64,000 nt of DNA from Leeuwenhoekiella marinoflava DSM 3653 (GCF_900129005.1 NZ_FQUN01000005.1:1-64000); one strand, 5' to 3'. Counted from the stretch's first letter, positions 53,451 to 63,082 are shown. The notes: generated by a model from the letters alone, not told the origin. A program made the numbers and translations.

Positions 53451-55958
53451 ATGAAGAACCCCTTAGAAAATAAGAATATCACTTCTATTAAAAACAAAGC
53501 ATTTACGCTTTTTACAAAGGTTTTAAAGTATCTGGAAATTGGTTTTAGATTTGCTGCTATAAAATTTCACGCTGCTGTAAAAAGAAAATGGGTTCGTTAT
53601 CCTTTACTAGTTATAGGATCTTTTTTCTTTATTTTCTCATTATTCTTTCTGAGTATTTATATGGGAGTATGGGGTGATCTTCCTTCTAAATATGAACTTA
53701 CACATCTAGAGCAATCGCTAGCAACACAGCTTGTTGACCGCAATGGAAAAAATATAGGTAAATATTATATTTTTGATCGTAGACCCGTAAGTTTTGATGA
53801 AATTCCATCCCACTTAAAAGATGCATTAGTAGCTACCGAAGATGCTCGTTTTTACAAACACGATGGTGTTGACAAACGAAGTTTGATGCGCGTATTTTTC
53901 AAAACACTTCTTATGCAAGATCAATCTTCAGGAGGTGGAAGTACACTCACACAACAGTTAGTAAAAAATATCTACGGAAGACCTGGTGGCGGCACCTTCA
54001 ATCTTATTGTTTCAAAATTCAAAGAGTTTATAGTCGCACAGCGTATTGAAGAAGTATATACGAAAAATGAAATTATAAATCTCTATCTCAACACTGTTCC
54101 GTTTCCCGACAACACTTATGGAATTGAAAGTGCCAGTCAAAAATTTTTCAATAAAAACACAGAGCTTTTAACACTCAACGAAGCTGCCATACTCGTAGGC
54201 ACTTTAAAAGCCAATAACAGCTACAACCCACGTGTAAATCCTGACCGAGCTAAAAAAAGAAGAGATGTGGTTATCAACCAAATGCTTCGGTATGAATACC
54301 TAAAACCTCAGGATACGGTTGGTATGGAGCGTGACACCATCGTTCTGAGTTATCAGCAAAGAACAGATTTAGGGATAGCACCTTATTTTAGAGAACTTAT
54401 ACGTAAAGAGGCTAAAGAACTTCTTAAAAATTATTCTAAAACAGACGGAAGCTCTTATGATCTTTATCAAGACGGTTTGGTAATACACACGACTTTAGAT
54501 AAGCAAATGCAAGAATATGCAGAAGCCGGAATGCGTGAGCATATGGCGGCATTACAAATTCAATATGAAAAAGCATATGGTAATTATGCTCCTTGGAAAC
54601 GCAAATCAATTCTAGAACCCAGCTTAGAGAAACTACCTTATTATCAAAAGTTGATAAAAGATAGTATTTCTGGTGAGGCAATTGAAGACTCTCTAAATTT
54701 AAAAAAAGATCGCAAAATCTTTGACTGGAATAGTGATGAAACAATACAATCAATTTCAGTAAAAGATAGCTTATCCCACTACCTATCATTACTCAATTGT
54801 GGTTTTCTAGCTCTTGACCCTGAGACTGGTGGCGTATTAGCATACATTGGAGGTATTGATTTTGAAAATTTCAAATACGATCACGTGAGTCAAAGTGAAC
54901 GTATGGTGGGTTCTACTTTTAAACCATTTGTTTACACAACAGCATTGGAACAAGGGGTTGATCCATGTACCTATTACAGCGGAGAGCAAGAACTATATTA
55001 TTTTAATAATAAAGAATGGTCACCAGCTAATTCAGGTGGTGAAGGTGAAGACTTACAATATTCTTTGAAAGGAGCTTTGAGTAATTCAGTTAATACTGTT
55101 GCTGTAAAAATCCTTCTAGATGTAGGTATCGGAAAAGTTATAAATCAAGCCCACAAAATGGGTATTCCTTCAAAATTACCACAAGTTCCTTCGCTTGCAC
55201 TAGGAACTGCACAAATAAAAATGCGTGACTTGGCTTCTGCTTATACTTCATTTGTAAATGACGGAAAACCCATGAAGCCTTTCTATATCACTAAGATTGT
55301 GGACCGTACAGGTAGAACTATTGCAGATTTCACTCCAGAAACGCCCAAAAAATCTGTTATGCGAAATTTTACTAGGCAAGCAATGATAGAAATGATGCGT
55401 GGGACTGTAAGGGAAGGGACCGCAACCCGACTAAGATATACATATAAGCTTAAAAACGATATTGCAGGAAAGACTGGGACCACTCAAGATAATAAAGATG
55501 GTTGGTTTGTAGGAATAACTCCCTATATGGTTGCAGTAACTTGGGTAGGAAACGATGATTATAGAATAGGCTTTAGTAGCACAGGTTTGGGTGCTGGTGC
55601 AAATTCGGCTTTACCGATTTATGCGAAATTTATGCAGCGCCTTAATAATGACACAACCTATGCTTCTTTAACAAAGCAGCGATTTAAAGCTCCTTCTTCA
55701 GAAGTTGCTAACGCATTAAACTGCCCTCCTATCGTAAAAGACAGTACTTCGCAAGTACGTCAGTTTTTTGAGTCTATATTTACTAAAGAAGAAGAAAAAT
55801 TTAGAAAAAAAGTATTTCTGGATGATAATGGTTCTATTATAAGAACAGAAGAAGAGCCATTACCCACCGAAGAAGTTACTGAAGACGAAGAAAATGATAC
55901 TAAAAGAGGTTTCTTTTCGTTTTTAAAAGGAAAAAAGAAAAACGATAAGGATAATTAG
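53451..55958 (+). CDS. class A penicillin-binding protein (transglycosylase/transpeptidase, PBP1a type)
   Basis: The 835-residue protein has a cytosolic N-terminus, one span (about 51-73), a GT51 domain with Glu130 in EDARFYKHDGVD and GGGSTLTQQLVKN, and a transpeptidase domain with Ser488 and Lys491 in STFK, SNS near 543 and KTG at 674-676. It polymerises and cross-links peptidoglycan in the periplasm. The C-terminal ~60 residues are acidic and basic tails. A very short leader is suggested by the -7 box right before the start codon. The adjacent gene is rpoD. Confidence 0.95.
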   Translation: MKNPLENKNITSIKNKAFTLFTKVLKYLEIGFRFAAIKFHAAVKRKWVRYPLLVIGSFFFIFSLFFLSIYMGVWGDLPSKYELTHLEQSLATQLVDRNGKNIGKYYIFDRRPVSFDEIPSHLKDALVATEDARFYKHDGVDKRSLMRVFFKTLLMQDQSSGGGSTLTQQLVKNIYGRPGGGTFNLIVSKFKEFIVAQRIEEVYTKNEIINLYLNTVPFPDNTYGIESASQKFFNKNTELLTLNEAAILVGTLKANNSYNPRVNPDRAKKRRDVVINQMLRYEYLKPQDTVGMERDTIVLSYQQRTDLGIAPYFRELIRKEAKELLKNYSKTDGSSYDLYQDGLVIHTTLDKQMQEYAEAGMREHMAALQIQYEKAYGNYAPWKRKSILEPSLEKLPYYQKLIKDSISGEAIEDSLNLKKDRKIFDWNSDETIQSISVKDSLSHYLSLLNCGFLALDPETGGVLAYIGGIDFENFKYDHVSQSERMVGSTFKPFVYTTALEQGVDPCTYYSGEQELYYFNNKEWSPANSGGEGEDLQYSLKGALSNSVNTVAVKILLDVGIGKVINQAHKMGIPSKLPQVPSLALGTAQIKMRDLASAYTSFVNDGKPMKPFYITKIVDRTGRTIADFTPETPKKSVMRNFTRQAMIEMMRGTVREGTATRLRYTYKLKNDIAGKTGTTQDNKDGWFVGITPYMVAVTWVGNDDYRIGFSSTGLGAGANSALPIYAKFMQRLNNDTTYASLTKQRFKAPSSEVANALNCPPIVKDSTSQVRQFFESIFTKEEEKFRKKVFLDDNGSIIRTEEEPLPTEEVTEDEENDTKRGFFSFLKGKKKNDKDN

Positions 55959-56091
55959 GTTGGTCCTTATTGCAGATAATTTAAAAAACATGGCTAAATG
56001 CTAAAGTTTTCATAAAAATTCAATTTTAATTTGATTTTACGTTTATCCATGTTATAATACATCCTATTTACTTTAAAAAAATAAATTTCAT

Positions 56092-56958
56092 ATGAGACAA
56101 CTCAAAATCACCAAGCAGGTAACCAATCGAGAATCAAAATCTTTAAACACCTATTTACAAGACGTAAGTAAGCTCGATATGATTACGGCTGATGAGGAGG
56201 TCGAGTTGGCACAACGTATTCGTGAGGGCGATCAAGTAGCTTTAGAACGATTAACGAAGGCTAATTTGCGTTTTGTGGTATCTGTTGCAAAACAATATCA
56301 AAACCAGGGATTAAAATTACCTGATTTGATTAATGAAGGAAATGTAGGTCTTGTTAAAGCAGCAAAGCGTTTTGATGAAACACGTGGTTTTAAATTCATT
56401 TCTTATGCTGTTTGGTGGATTCGCCAGTCTATTCTTCAGGCTATCTCAGAACACTCAAGAACGGTTCGCTTACCACTTAACAAAATTGGTACGATAAGTA
56501 AGATTAACAAAGCATTTTCTTATTTAGAACAAAGTTTAGAGCGTCCGCCGTCTGCAGATGAGATTGCAAAGGAGCTTGATATGACTGTAGCTAAGGTTAA
56601 ATTAGCTATGAAAAACTCTGGTCGTAACCTTTCTATGGATGCACCATTTAAAGAAGGTGAAAACGATTCTAATCTTTATGACGTTTTAAAATCTGGTGAA
56701 TCTCCTAATCCTGATGCAGATCTTATGCAGGAATCATTAGGAACTGAAATTGAGCGTGCGTTAGAAACATTGTCTCCACGTGAGTCTGATGTTATTAAAT
56801 TAAACTACGGTCTGGGTGGTGAGCAACCTCATACGCTTCAGGAAATAGGTGAGATGTTTGATTTAAGCCGTGAGCGCGTACGTCAGATTCGTGAAAAAGG
56901 AATTAGAAGATTACGTCATACTTCAAGAAGCAAAGTGCTTAAAACGTACTTAGGATAA
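56092..56958 (+). CDS. rpoD: primary sigma factor, Bacteroidetes short type
   Basis: The 288-residue sigma factor has regions 1.2 to 4 but lacks region 1.1. Its start is [20 protein letters not shown]. Region 2 is visible in [18 protein letters not shown] and the following [13 protein letters not shown]. Region 4 has [20 protein letters not shown]. This is the primary sigma of Bacteroidetes that recognises TTTG-N-TAnnTTTG promoters. The gene ends in a strong terminator at 56979-57012. Confidence 0.95.
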   Translation: MRQLKITKQVTNRESKSLNTYLQDVSKLDMITADEEVELAQRIREGDQVALERLTKANLRFVVSVAKQYQNQGLKLPDLINEGNVGLVKAAKRFDETRGFKFISYAVWWIRQSILQAISEHSRTVRLPLNKIGTISKINKAFSYLEQSLERPPSADEIAKELDMTVAKVKLAMKNSGRNLSMDAPFKEGENDSNLYDVLKSGESPNPDADLMQESLGTEIERALETLSPRESDVIKLNYGLGGEQPHTLQEIGEMFDLSRERVRQIREKGIRRLRHTSRSKVLKTYLG

Positions 56959-56978
56959 TTTTATCCTCTATTACAAAT

Positions 56979-57012
56979 AAAAAAAGCTCCGCAAATTGCG
57001 GAGCTTTTTTTA
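56979..57012 (+). terminator. intrinsic terminator after rpoD
   Basis: GCTCCGCA and TGCGGAGC arms with a 3-base loop, with A-run before and T-run after. It may stop transcripts from both directions. A copy of the dispersed repeat follows directly. Confidence 0.9.
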
Positions 57013-57053
57013 TTGGCACTACCAAAGGGTTTATAATACCCCGAGGTAGTTTA
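57011..57053 (-). repeat. dispersed intergenic repeat, copy C (short, inverted)
   Basis: Read on the minus strand it is TAAACTACCTCGGGGTATT then ATAAACCCTTTGG and TAGTGCCAATA. It joins the start and the end of copy B and lacks the middle. The closing hairpin keeps pairing through a G-U wobble (TTGGT/GCCAA). Confidence 0.7.
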
Positions 57054-57073
57054 TTTAATTCTTGAATAGATAT

Positions 57074-57661
57074 TTATTCAATCTCAAGATCAAAGGTTTG
57101 GGTAATATCAGACTCCCCACCTGCGTTTGTGATATCACCATCACTCACACCTTCTGCATCTTTATTAGGCTCATGACGTAAAGTCACCGTAAACTGACCC
57201 GAAGATGCAGTCCCTGCTACTAATGAGAACTCTAGACCAACCGGGTTAGTATTATCGTTATCAAGATAATCATCTTCATTATCATCATAAGTTACAGTGG
57301 CATCTAACCCTCCACCAATTTGATAAAAGAACTGATGTTCATCAGCTTCCTCTTCAATTTCTTCATTAATAAGCTCTGCAGGAGTTTCGGTCTCATTTTC
57401 AAGAACAATACTACCTGAATAACTCATCCCTGCCTGTAAAGCACCTTCAACATCGATTATCGGGGCATTTGGCCCGTCACCATCGAGATCTTGTGAAGTG
57501 AGTATAACCGTAGCTCCCGTCTCTGGAGTTAGCGTGACGGTAACCGTAGTTATCACTTCTTCTTCATTAATTGGCTCAGGAGTGCTGTCATCGTCATTAG
57601 AACAAGAGCTAAATGCAATTGTCAAAATGAATAATAGACTTAAAATTTTTAGATTCTTCAT
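57074..57661 (-). CDS. acidic lipoprotein linked to a TonB receptor
   Basis: The 195-residue protein has a lipobox Cys at 20 followed by SNDDDS, an acidic signal that in Bacteroidetes marks export to the cell surface. The mature part is rich in Thr, Asp and Glu and likely folds into beta sandwiches. It carries Asp/Glu clusters (such as YDDNEDDYLDNDNTN) and a His-containing segment that could bind metal. It lies 15 bases after the TonB receptor gene and is probably its partner lipoprotein. Similar genes are annotated as periplasmic-binding-fold proteins without support. Confidence 0.7.
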   Translation of the reverse strand: MKNLKILSLLFILTIAFSSCSNDDDSTPEPINEEEVITTVTVTLTPETGATVILTSQDLDGDGPNAPIIDVEGALQAGMSYSGSIVLENETETPAELINEEIEEEADEHQFFYQIGGGLDATVTYDDNEDDYLDNDNTNPVGLEFSLVAGTASSGQFTVTLRHEPNKDAEGVSDGDITNAGGESDITQTFDLEIE

Positions 57662-57675
57662 AATTTAATTTGTGT

Positions 57676-60084
57676 TTAATAATTGAGTTTAATTTGAATT
57701 CTAAAATTTCTACCCAAATCATCAGCAAAATAACGCTGGCGATTCAGGTAATCTCTGTAGGCAGTATTCAACATATTATCTACAAATAAGCCCACAGTCA
57801 ATGTAGATTGTTTAAATACTTCAAAATCCAATGAAGATGAAAAATGAAATAAGCTGTATGCTGATGGCGGTTTGCTCACTTCTACGGTTTCAGTTACTTC
57901 TTGGTTTGAATCATTAATATAGGTTACCTCAAAATCATTATTAGGATAACGCGATTGCTTCATAACACTCTGATTTCTTAAAGATAAAGTAAGATTATTC
58001 CATTCTGGTTTTATGAAGCCAAATGTGGTAGTCACATTAGGTGCCGGCATTTCAATAAGCGGCCTGTCTCTATCTAAATCCTGCCCGTTTACATAAGCAA
58101 AAGCTGATTGAATATTGAAATTCTCACTAAAAGCATATACTACCTGAACATCAATACCATATAAGCGAGCATCTACCTGACCGTATTCATAAACCGGGAA
58201 AGCACCTCTGGTTGTGTACTGAAGGCCATTAGGTTCCATTATGATAAAATCATTGATACGATTGTAAAATGGATTTAAACCAAATGTAAAGCCACCCGCC
58301 TGACCATTTAGCTCGATACTGGCTTTATAGCTTTGCTCTTGATTCAATCTAAGGTCTCCCAACTCTATAATTGCTGCTGAATGATGCAAACCATCACTAA
58401 AGAGTTCTGCGGGGTTAGGAGCACGAGAAGCCGTACTTAGATTCATTTTAACATTCCAATTAGGCTTAAAGGTATATCTAGCACCTACTGTTCCAGAAAA
58501 GTTATGATAATCAAAAACCGGATTCACTAATAACTGAGTTTCTAAACGCTGAACTACTAAATCACCATATTCATCTTCATAACCACGCTCCTCCCAGCTA
58601 CTATTCAAGTAATATTTCTGAGCATCAATTTTCCTGAAATCATATCTAAAACCAGCATCTACACGCAGTGCATCGGTAACATCATAATCTGCTGTTGCAT
58701 AAGCACCTAAAGTATACATCTCATAATCTGGAATTAGCCTTCTAATCCCCGTACTGGGGTTTGGATAATTCTCCTGATAAGAAGCCTGCACTCCTAGATT
58801 TGCCTTAAAATTTGACTCAGCATCATATAAAAAATTAGTCCCAAGTGAATGCGTTATCAACTTTAAATCTAAAGAAGGTTTATCTCGATCATCTCCCCGG
58901 CGTATATCAAATTCTTTCCTATTATTTTGCTGAAAAGAATAATCTACACTTAGCTTTCCGGCATTTTCAAAACGTTTAAAGAAACTCAGTTTTGCAAGAT
59001 GATGTTGCACATCTTGTTTAGGAGCATTTATGTCGTACGTGAAATCTTCAATATAATTGGGTTCTCCACTATTAATTGCGCGTACCAAATCACTAACGTT
59101 ACCAATATGACTGGCTCTTAATATTCCGATTTCAGAATCATAAAAGCTGTAATACGCATCAAATCCATAGGTGAATTTATTCAACCCAAAACCTATAGAA
59201 AAATCATTTTCTCGTAAACCTGTATTAGATAAAACATAATCTGGTGATTTAAGATCTCCGGCATATTTAGTAGTCCCCTGCCCTTGAATGTAAAAACCAT
59301 TTTTATAAGCCTTCATCAAATTAGAGGTAAGTCCCAGACCACGACCATTTGATGCTCCACTCAAAATAGTTTTGCCATAAAGTGTATCTTTTATCGGTGC
59401 TTTGGGGGGATCTGTAACAATAACACCACCCACAGCATCGCCACCATACTTTAGCGCACTAGCACCTTTAATAACAGTAATATTTGATGCAGAATTCAAA
59501 TCAAGATTAGGTGCATGTTCTACTCCCCACTCCTGATCTTCCATTCGCGTACCATTATTTATGATAAGGACTCTACTACTATGCAATCCCTGTATAACAG
59601 GTTTTACCACAGTACTACCGGTATTTAAAGAAGATACTCCTGGTATTTCACGCAAAGCATCTCCTAAGTTGGCATTGCTGTATTGCTCTAAAATTTCGGA
59701 ATATAGAGTAGTTGAAACGCTAGACACCGAACCCTTATTAGCATTTTCTCCTTTTACAGTAACAGCATTAAGTTCCTCTGTGTGGTGTTCCAATTTAAAA
59801 TCTCGAGTGATGTTTTTATTGACTTCGATTGTAAATTCTGCAACTTCACACTCCGGGTGAGTTATTGTAATAATATATGTTCCCACACATAAACCTTCTA
59901 ATTTATACTTTCCATCAAAATCAGATAGCGTATAAATATCGTACCCGTTTACGCTAAGAGTAGAATTAACTAATGCATCGCCGTCATGAAAATCGCGCAC
60001 AACTCCGCTGATACTATAGTTACATTGTTGAGCTTGTAGCTGAATACCCAGAAACAGCATAAGCATCAAACTGAAAAATTTCAT
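57676..60084 (-). CDS. TonB-dependent receptor, likely metal uptake (ZnuD-like)
   Basis: The 802-residue protein has a signal peptide (~18 residues, LQAQ) and an N-terminal carboxypeptidase-regulatory-like (CarbopepD_reg) domain (about 22-105). The plug (about 120-220) carries VLIINNGTRMEDQEWGVEH, whose pattern recalls zinc (ZnuD) and other divalent-metal receptors, and a 22-strand barrel follows. It is energised by TonB-ExbBD. Its neighbours are an acidic lipoprotein and a small CxxC protein, so zinc or copper uptake is inferred. A 14-bp ATCCT-N4-AGGAT repeat lies just upstream of its start. Confidence 0.85.
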   Translation of the reverse strand: MKFFSLMLMLFLGIQLQAQQCNYSISGVVRDFHDGDALVNSTLSVNGYDIYTLSDFDGKYKLEGLCVGTYIITITHPECEVAEFTIEVNKNITRDFKLEHHTEELNAVTVKGENANKGSVSSVSTTLYSEILEQYSNANLGDALREIPGVSSLNTGSTVVKPVIQGLHSSRVLIINNGTRMEDQEWGVEHAPNLDLNSASNITVIKGASALKYGGDAVGGVIVTDPPKAPIKDTLYGKTILSGASNGRGLGLTSNLMKAYKNGFYIQGQGTTKYAGDLKSPDYVLSNTGLRENDFSIGFGLNKFTYGFDAYYSFYDSEIGILRASHIGNVSDLVRAINSGEPNYIEDFTYDINAPKQDVQHHLAKLSFFKRFENAGKLSVDYSFQQNNRKEFDIRRGDDRDKPSLDLKLITHSLGTNFLYDAESNFKANLGVQASYQENYPNPSTGIRRLIPDYEMYTLGAYATADYDVTDALRVDAGFRYDFRKIDAQKYYLNSSWEERGYEDEYGDLVVQRLETQLLVNPVFDYHNFSGTVGARYTFKPNWNVKMNLSTASRAPNPAELFSDGLHHSAAIIELGDLRLNQEQSYKASIELNGQAGGFTFGLNPFYNRINDFIIMEPNGLQYTTRGAFPVYEYGQVDARLYGIDVQVVYAFSENFNIQSAFAYVNGQDLDRDRPLIEMPAPNVTTTFGFIKPEWNNLTLSLRNQSVMKQSRYPNNDFEVTYINDSNQEVTETVEVSKPPSAYSLFHFSSSLDFEVFKQSTLTVGLFVDNMLNTAYRDYLNRQRYFADDLGRNFRIQIKLNY

Positions 60085-60098
60085 ATTTGAAAATTAGT

Positions 60099-60112
60099 AT
60101 CCTAAAAAGGAT
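60099..60112. promoter_or_regulatory. inverted repeat ATCCT-N4-AGGAT upstream of the TonB receptor gene
   Basis: Perfect 5-bp arms around AAAA, centred 21 bases before the receptor ATG. A regulator site or short hairpin is possible. Confidence 0.3.
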
Positions 60113-60231
60113 GATTATCAGTTCTATTAAATAAGGAGTCTTAGTACAAAACAAAGATTGTTTGCAACACAAAAACTCAGTAATGAGAAAGTGGTTTTAT
60201 CACTTATAGACAACCCAAAAAGAATAGGGGC

Positions 60232-60549
60232 TTAAACTGATAATGCGGGAGGAGCTTTATTAAGCGAAATACCAAAAGGAAACTGACAAACTTTAATAAA
60301 ATCGGCATAGAAAACCGGGGTTTCATAAGATACAACAGGTGGTTCTAATAGAAAATCATAAACAGGAGGTAAATCAAAATCTAAGTTTTGTTTCTGTTTA
60401 TGAGTTAGTAAACACAACTCACAATGCAATCCTTTTACAGAATCTTTATCGTGAACGTATTGGTGAAGATCTACAATTTTAAAAGCAAAAATAGCCAGTA
60501 CCAGCAAGATGCTGAACGTGGCTTTAAAGTTTTTACTTATTGAAATCAT
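60232..60549 (-). CDS. small single-span protein with CxxC (DUF2946-like)
   Basis: The 105-residue protein has one N-terminal span (about 10-26), then LHQYVHDKDS and HCELCLLTHK with a CxxC and several His that could bind a metal ion, and a C-terminal NKAPPALSV. Small proteins of this type with a CxxC and a PP ending are found near copper or zinc TonB receptors and are often assigned to DUF2946, but the match here is loose. A -7 box TAATTTTG on the minus strand (60554-60561) ends 4 bases before the ATG. Confidence 0.65.
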   Translation of the reverse strand: MISISKNFKATFSILLVLAIFAFKIVDLHQYVHDKDSVKGLHCELCLLTHKQKQNLDFDLPPVYDFLLEPPVVSYETPVFYADFIKVCQFPFGISLNKAPPALSV

Positions 60550-60572
60550 ATTACAAAATTAAAACAAAGTTT

Positions 60573-61289
60573 TTAGAATGTATGAAACAAACTCACAATG
60601 AGCTGCCCTTTTGTTTGCGCATTAGTCACTTCTCGCATGTAAGCAAGCTCTGCTCTTAATCCAGATTTTATTTGATATCCTACCCCAGTAAACAGCCATG
60701 TTCTATCATAAAGACTCACAGTCTGACCGTTACCTATTTGCTGCTGACCATTAACAAACACTTCTCCTGCTGCCCAAGCAAAAAATGTTTTAGGTCCCAT
60801 TTGCTTTTTATTTAAGGGAAATTTAGCATTTAAGAAATAACGGTATCGTGTTCTAATGTCCTGATTTTCTATAAAACGTTCTTCTATACGTATACGATGT
60901 AATAAGGCTATACGTCCATCAAAAAACGTACTGCTCCAGATTAAATCTTGATACAAGCGATTTTCAAAGGTTTGAGAATTGCTAGGGCCAAAAGTGCCAC
61001 TGTTAAAATACGAGTAACCGGCAACTGCTCTCAAAGATGAATTTGGAATCTTATAAGAAAGTCCAGCTCTTAAAATCAATTGCTGAAAATCATTAGTAAC
61101 ATTAAAACTGCGCTGTTGTACATCAGCCATAATGCCAAAATTACTTTCACCAAAATCAGAATCAAAAAAATACCCGTACCAACCCCCTAGCTCATGATTG
61201 CCTTCTTGTGCTTGCAAACTTTTAAAAGAAAGTATTAGAAAAACAAAAAAGAGTAATATTAATTTAGATTTTTTAAGAGTACAGCACAT
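60573..61289 (-). CDS. DUF2490 domain-containing outer membrane protein
   Basis: The 238-residue protein has a signal peptide (cleavage near LQAQE, residue ~28) and the DUF2490 pattern of an outer-membrane beta barrel (GGWYGYFFDSDF, QQRSFNVTNDFQQLILRAG). The start may be the ATG at 61289, or an ATG nearer to the signal core. Function unknown. It starts 9 bases after the helicase gene and ends 23 bases before the CxxC protein gene, so it may be co-transcribed with either. Confidence 0.8.
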   Translation of the reverse strand: MCCTLKKSKLILLFFVFLILSFKSLQAQEGNHELGGWYGYFFDSDFGESNFGIMADVQQRSFNVTNDFQQLILRAGLSYKIPNSSLRAVAGYSYFNSGTFGPSNSQTFENRLYQDLIWSSTFFDGRIALLHRIRIEERFIENQDIRTRYRYFLNAKFPLNKKQMGPKTFFAWAAGEVFVNGQQQIGNGQTVSLYDRTWLFTGVGYQIKSGLRAELAYMREVTNAQTKGQLIVSLFHTF

Positions 61290-61298
61290 AGATTAAGA

Positions 61299-62828
61299 CT
61301 ATTGAGCCGGTACATTTGCGTACATCTGACTGAGTTTAAGTCTCAATTTACGCATATAATCTTCTTCTAACCAGTCTTTATAGTTCTTTGTGTTTTTCAT
61401 AATACAATATGAGTACAGACGTATACGGTATTGTATCTCTTCTTTTAGTTCGCGAGCCAGAATACGTGCATCAAAAACATCTTCGGTGTTTTCAAAAACA
61501 ATTTTTGCATGCTGATCTATTGAGCGCTCTAATGCTTCTTTAGATTTTAACCCTTTAGCAAAAACATCCTCATATTCTTTTTTAATATCAAATTCTATAC
61601 TTTCACTATTACTGAATTGTGCTCGTAATTCAGGAGGCATAACATATTCAAAATTACGTTCAATCTCCTCATCACTCACGAGGTTTTCAAGGTAAAAGTC
61701 AGGATATAAGAAAATGTCATTCCAATCCATAGGTGCATCCCAAAGACCGAAACGCGCCATATTATTACCTAAATCTATAACTTCAAATTTCTTCTTGTCT
61801 GCCAATACACGAGATCCCCTACCAATCATTTGAAAGTATAAGGTTAACGATCGCGTTGCACGGTTTAGAATAATAGTTTCAACAGAAGGTTCATCAAAAC
61901 CTGTTGTCAAAATACTCACCGAAGTTAAAATCGCATCAGGAGTATTCTTAAACCACTTCAAAATATCTTTTCGCTCCTTATTTGTGTGTGTATTGTCTAA
62001 GTGACGCACATCATAGCCAGCTTCTTTAAAAGTTTCATATACGTAACGAGACGTATTTATACCATTATTAAAGATTAGGGTTTTAGTTCCTTTTGCACGT
62101 TCTTCATAGGCAGCAAGTAATTTTTCTTGCATACTATGATTAGTATATAAAATCTCTGAAGACTTTACCGTATAATCTCCATTTATACCTACCTGGAGGG
62201 TTTTTAAACCTACATCATAAGTATGCATATTAGCCTTTGCTAAAAATCCTTTTTCAATAAGAGAACCTATACTTTCTCCTATTATAAGTTTACGGTAGTT
62301 GTCTTTCATAGGCAACTTAACGTTAGAGCTTAAAGGCGTAGCCGTTACCCCTAATATAAACGCGTCTTTAAAATAACTAAACAGTTTTCTAAAAGAATTG
62401 TAATGCGCTTCATCAATAATAACGAGCCCAATGTCTTTTATATCTATTTGTTCATCTTGTAGGCGATTGTTTAAGGTTTCAACCATCGCTACATAACACA
62501 TGTAGTCTTCATTACCCTCTAGAGTTTTGACTTTGCTATTGATAACCATATTAGGTACATCAAAGCCTTTTAACATTTTTGAAGTCTGAGAAGAAAGCTC
62601 AATACGGTGCGTTAGAATGACAACTTTTTTCTTTTTTTCCGCAATGTATCTACGTACGATTTCAGAAAAAATAACTGTCTTACCACCACCTGTAGGAAGT
62701 TGATACAGAAGGTTAAAATCATCAGACTCCTCTTCTATACAGTTAAAAATTCTATCAAGATCATTTAATTGATAGCTGTATAATTCTTTTCCGTTACTCG
62801 TGTCTTGCTCTTGTGCCTTTTTACTCAA
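61299..62828 (-). CDS. SF2 DEAD/DEAH-box helicase (ResIII type)
   Basis: The 509-residue protein is a superfamily 2 helicase with Walker A PTGGGKT at 45-51, DEAH at 139-142 and GVTATPLS. A second RecA domain has TTGFDEPS and QMIGRGSRV. The C-terminal ~130 residues are helical and specific to this group. It probably acts on DNA or RNA; the process is not known. It heads the minus-strand unit and has a good -7 box at 62859-62866. Confidence 0.9.
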   Translation of the reverse strand: MSKKAQEQDTSNGKELYSYQLNDLDRIFNCIEEESDDFNLLYQLPTGGGKTVIFSEIVRRYIAEKKKKVVILTHRIELSSQTSKMLKGFDVPNMVINSKVKTLEGNEDYMCYVAMVETLNNRLQDEQIDIKDIGLVIIDEAHYNSFRKLFSYFKDAFILGVTATPLSSNVKLPMKDNYRKLIIGESIGSLIEKGFLAKANMHTYDVGLKTLQVGINGDYTVKSSEILYTNHSMQEKLLAAYEERAKGTKTLIFNNGINTSRYVYETFKEAGYDVRHLDNTHTNKERKDILKWFKNTPDAILTSVSILTTGFDEPSVETIILNRATRSLTLYFQMIGRGSRVLADKKKFEVIDLGNNMARFGLWDAPMDWNDIFLYPDFYLENLVSDEEIERNFEYVMPPELRAQFSNSESIEFDIKKEYEDVFAKGLKSKEALERSIDQHAKIVFENTEDVFDARILARELKEEIQYRIRLYSYCIMKNTKNYKDWLEEDYMRKLRLKLSQMYANVPAQ

Positions 62829-62858
62829 AAGTTAGGTATATTTAAATGATGAATTTTG

Positions 62859-62866
62859 CAAAAATA
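62859..62866 (-). promoter_or_regulatory. -7 box TATTTTTG for the helicase gene
   Basis: Exact TAnnTTTG followed by C on the minus strand, 31 bases before the ATG. Confidence 0.5.
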
Positions 62867-63031
62867 AGGCATTTAAAGGGCTTATCGAAAGATTGCTATG
62901 GGAATTGCAAAATTAATAATTTTGACGAATTGTTTTCTTAAATAATACTCGTAGATAGCCAAAATTTTAAAAGGGTGATAAAAACTTTGTGTACCCTAAC
63001 AGAAAACTGAAAAAAATAAGCAAAGCACAAC

Positions 63032-63048
63032 ATTAGGAAATACCTAAT
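63032..63048 (+). promoter_or_regulatory. inverted repeat ATTAGG-N5-CCTAAT in the promoter of the 127-aa gene
   Basis: Perfect 6-bp arms at 63032-63037 and 63043-63048. They occupy roughly -33 to -17 relative to the -7 box at 63053, where a -33 element would stand. A regulator could bind here. Confidence 0.45.
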
Positions 63049-63052
63049 CTGT

Positions 63053-63060
63053 TACCTTTG
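63053..63060 (+). promoter_or_regulatory. -7 box TACCTTTG
   Basis: Exact TAnnTTTG match, 22 bases before the TTG start at 63083. Confidence 0.5.
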
Positions 63061-63082
63061 TGTCAAAATAAAACAGATCATT

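Noticed and set aside
54850-54865. TCACGTGA inside the PBP gene as parS
   Set aside because: Only the inner 8 bases fit; it lies in coding sequence and the outer bases do not match.
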